DNA of 64,000 nucleotides from Burkholderia anthina (GTDB lineage: Bacteria > Pseudomonadota > Gammaproteobacteria > Burkholderiales > Burkholderiaceae). Location: the NCBI RefSeq assembly GCF_902498995.1, contig NZ_CABVLY010000001.1:124001-188000 (forward strand), in the 5' to 3' direction. The translations under genes were made by a program, and so were the position numbers. The stretch's first letter is position 1; each line of letters opens with the position of its first letter. Below the pieces are notes generated by a model. It searched no databases and was not told the origin of the DNA. It was given only the letters and a program-made list of their open reading frames with translations. Shown here piece by piece: positions 62,449 through 64,000 of this stretch.

Positions 62449-63231
62449 TCAGTGGCGCCGTAACAGACTCGCCCCATACACCAGCGCCGACAGCGCGGTG
62501 ATCCAGAAGCTCGTCGGCCAGTCGGTGTGATACGCGAGCGCGATCCCGACCCACGCTTCGAACAGGGCGAACAGCGCGGCGAGCAGCACGCCCGTCGACA
62601 GCCGCGTCGCCACGTTCTGCGCGGCCGCGGCCGGCCCGACCAGCAGCGTGAACACCAGCAGCACGCCGACGATCTGCGTGGCCGCGGCGACCGCAAGCGC
62701 GCACACCGCGAGGAACAGCACCGACACCGTGCGCAGCGACACGCCCTTGGCCTCGGCGAGTTCGGGCTGCAGCGACGCGAACAGCAGCGGCCGCGCGATC
62801 AGCGCGAGCGCGACGAGGCTCACCGCGCCGATGCCGGCCAGCACCGCGAGCGTGTCATGGCTGACCGCGAGCACGTTGCCGAACAGCAGCGCGGTGACCT
62901 GCGTCGCGAACGACGTATAGAAATGCAGGAACAACAACCCGAAGCCGAGCGCGCCCGACAGGATCACGCCGATCGCGACGTCGCGGCCCGCAAGCCGTTC
63001 GCCGAGCGCGCCCATCCCGATCCCGGCCGCGAGCGTGAAGCCGACCATCCCCCAGATCGGCGAGATGCCGAGCAGCACCGCGCCCGTCGCGCCGGTGAAG
63101 CCGACGTGCGACAGCGCATGGCCGGCGAAGGTTTGTCCGCGCAGCACCAGGAAGTAGCCGACGATGCCCGCGAGCACCGCGACGATCCCCGACGCGGCGA
63201 ACGCGTTGATCATGAAGTCGTATTCAAACAT
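62449..63231 (-). CDS. znuB: Metal ABC transporter permease (ZnuB-like)
   Basis: A 260-residue ABC-3 family permease with about eight helices: MINAFAASGIVAVLAGIVGYFLVLRGQTFAGHALSHVGFTGATGA is the conserved start region and VGVLLVFTLLVGPAAAAQNVA a later family motif. ZnuB moves zinc (some relatives manganese or iron) across the inner membrane. The ATG at 63231 (MFEYDFMIN) overlaps the stop of the ATPase gene by 8 bases. The substrate-binding protein and regulator are beyond the window. Confidence 0.9.
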   Translation of the reverse strand: MFEYDFMINAFAASGIVAVLAGIVGYFLVLRGQTFAGHALSHVGFTGATGAVLLGISPIWGMVGFTLAAGIGMGALGERLAGRDVAIGVILSGALGFGLLFLHFYTSFATQVTALLFGNVLAVSHDTLAVLAGIGAVSLVALALIARPLLFASLQPELAEAKGVSLRTVSVLFLAVCALAVAAATQIVGVLLVFTLLVGPAAAAQNVATRLSTGVLLAALFALFEAWVGIALAYHTDWPTSFWITALSALVYGASLLRRH

Positions 63232-64000
63232 CGTGCGATTGCCCGGGATGAGCGTGTCCGTGGTGGTGATGGCCGTGGCCGCCGCCACCGCCGTGCGAGT
63301 GACCGTCGTCGTCCTCGTGTTCGTGATCGTGCTTTTCGATTTCGACGTCGCCGGACATCACGAAGATCTTGCCGTTCACGCGCATCACGTCGATCGGCGA
63401 GCCGTAGAGCCGCGACAGCACGGGCCGGGTGATCACCTCGTCGACGGTGCCGAGCGCGGCGACGCCGTTACCCAGATACAGCACGCGGTCGAGCGCGTTC
63501 AGGAGCGGGTTCAGCTCGTGCGCGGAGAACAGCACGGTGATGCCGAGCTCGCGCTGCACGTTGCGCACGAGTTCGACGACGCCGCGCTGATGGTTCGGAT
63601 CGAGGCTGATCAGCGGTTCGTCGAGCAGCAGCAGCTTCGGGCTGCCGAGCAGGCATTGCGCGAGCAGCAGGCGCTGGCGCTCGCCGCCCGACAGTTCCGA
63701 CAGCGGCCGGCGCGCGAGCGTCGGGGCGCCGACGAGATCGAGCACGCGGTCGACGTCGCGCCGCGTCGCGGCGTTCGTGTGCGGCAGCCCCCAGCGGTGC
63801 CCGTCGGCGGCCATCGCGACGAAGTCGTAGCCGCGCATCCGGCGATTCGCGAGGCCGCTGCGGATCTGCGGCATGTAGCCGATCGACGCGTTGCCGCGCA
63901 CGACCGGCACGCCGCCGACCGACAGCGTGCCGCCCGACACGGGAACGAGGCCGAGCACCGCGCGCATCAGCGTCGTCTTGCCCGCGCCGTTCGGCCCGAG
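63224..64000 (-). CDS. znuC: Metal ABC transporter ATPase with His-rich tail (ZnuC-like; N-terminus beyond window edge)
   Basis: The minus strand is open from the right edge to 63224, about 259 residues without the true start. Walker A (LGPNGAGKTTL) is at the edge, the Q-loop is in IGYMPQ, the signature LSGGERQRLLLAQCLLG is followed by Walker B LLLLDEPLISLD, and the switch His is in SAHELNPLL. The last about 36 residues are an Asp/His-rich tail with HDHEHEDDDGHSH and GHGHHHHGHAH, a likely metal-binding segment not needed for ATPase activity. It overlaps znuB by 8 bases. Zinc is the best guess for the metal. Confidence 0.9.
   Translation of the reverse strand, partial: LGPNGAGKTTLMRAVLGLVPVSGGTLSVGGVPVVRGNASIGYMPQIRSGLANRRMRGYDFVAMAADGHRWGLPHTNAATRRDVDRVLDLVGAPTLARRPLSELSGGERQRLLLAQCLLGSPKLLLLDEPLISLDPNHQRGVVELVRNVQRELGITVLFSAHELNPLLNALDRVLYLGNGVAALGTVDEVITRPVLSRLYGSPIDVMRVNGKIFVMSGDVEIEKHDHEHEDDDGHSHGGGGGHGHHHHGHAHPGQSHDV

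Overview
The window looks like chromosome 1 of a Burkholderia species, most likely of the Burkholderia cepacia complex. G+C is uniformly high with strong G/C third-position codon use. The gene content and order are typical of the genus: recA-recX-sucCD-TerC-pilin-pglL, then pgk-pyk-fba-purCEK, then a two-component system with an HtrA protease, then a TetR-controlled RND efflux operon of BpeAB-OprB type. There are about 52 real genes, one tRNA and no insertion sequence, prophage or CRISPR array.

Layout. 0-3 kb: an isonitrile-hydratase gene cut by the left edge, a divergent GlxA-type (DJ-1 plus AraC) regulator, and a LysR regulator. 3-7.4 kb: tRNA-Met, an MHS-type major-facilitator transporter and a TctDE-like two-component system. 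7.5-12.5 kb: SOS-controlled recA-recX, a DUF2889 protein and sucCD. 12.6-16.7 kb: a TerC-like membrane protein, a type IV pilin next to the O-oligosaccharyltransferase pglL, and a small TonB-C-like lipoprotein. 16.7-21.9 kb: an orphan type VI secretion island on the minus strand: vgrG with a C-terminal transthyretin-like tail, a cargo-effector candidate overlapping it, an Asp-box membrane protein and a decayed gene fragment. 22-28 kb: moaC, a BepA-like protease, a YheT hydrolase, an NTF2-like protein and waaF. 28-39 kb: housekeeping genes ilvE, azlCD, pgk, pyk, fba, purC-purE-purK and a Sua5-type tRNA-modification gene. 39-43 kb: GDSL esterase lipoprotein, sterol-desaturase family protein and PBP4 (dacB). 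43-47 kb: a QseBC-like two-component system followed by an HtrA/MucD protease. 47-50.4 kb: small conserved proteins, a second GlxA regulator and a divergent isochorismatase-family hydrolase. 50.5-57.5 kb: bpeR and bpeA-bpeB-oprB. 57.9-64 kb: an NCS2 purine permease, a xylulokinase-like kinase, a decayed class III alcohol dehydrogenase remnant, S-formylglutathione hydrolase and a zinc-type ABC transporter cut by the right edge.

The most informative signals lie between genes. They are a near-canonical AcrR operator in the bpeR/bpeA promoter followed by a structured leader; four phased CTTAAG-like boxes between the two-component system and the HtrA gene; a perfect inverted repeat of the AdpA-type site TGGCCCGATT at the second GlxA locus, with a related site at the first; an SOS box at recA; and a purine-permease leader with hairpins. 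The best candidate for an undescribed system is the vgrG / effector / Asp-box trio. Its effector has no recognised fold, carries four cysteines and clustered histidines, and ends in three 11-residue amphipathic repeats.
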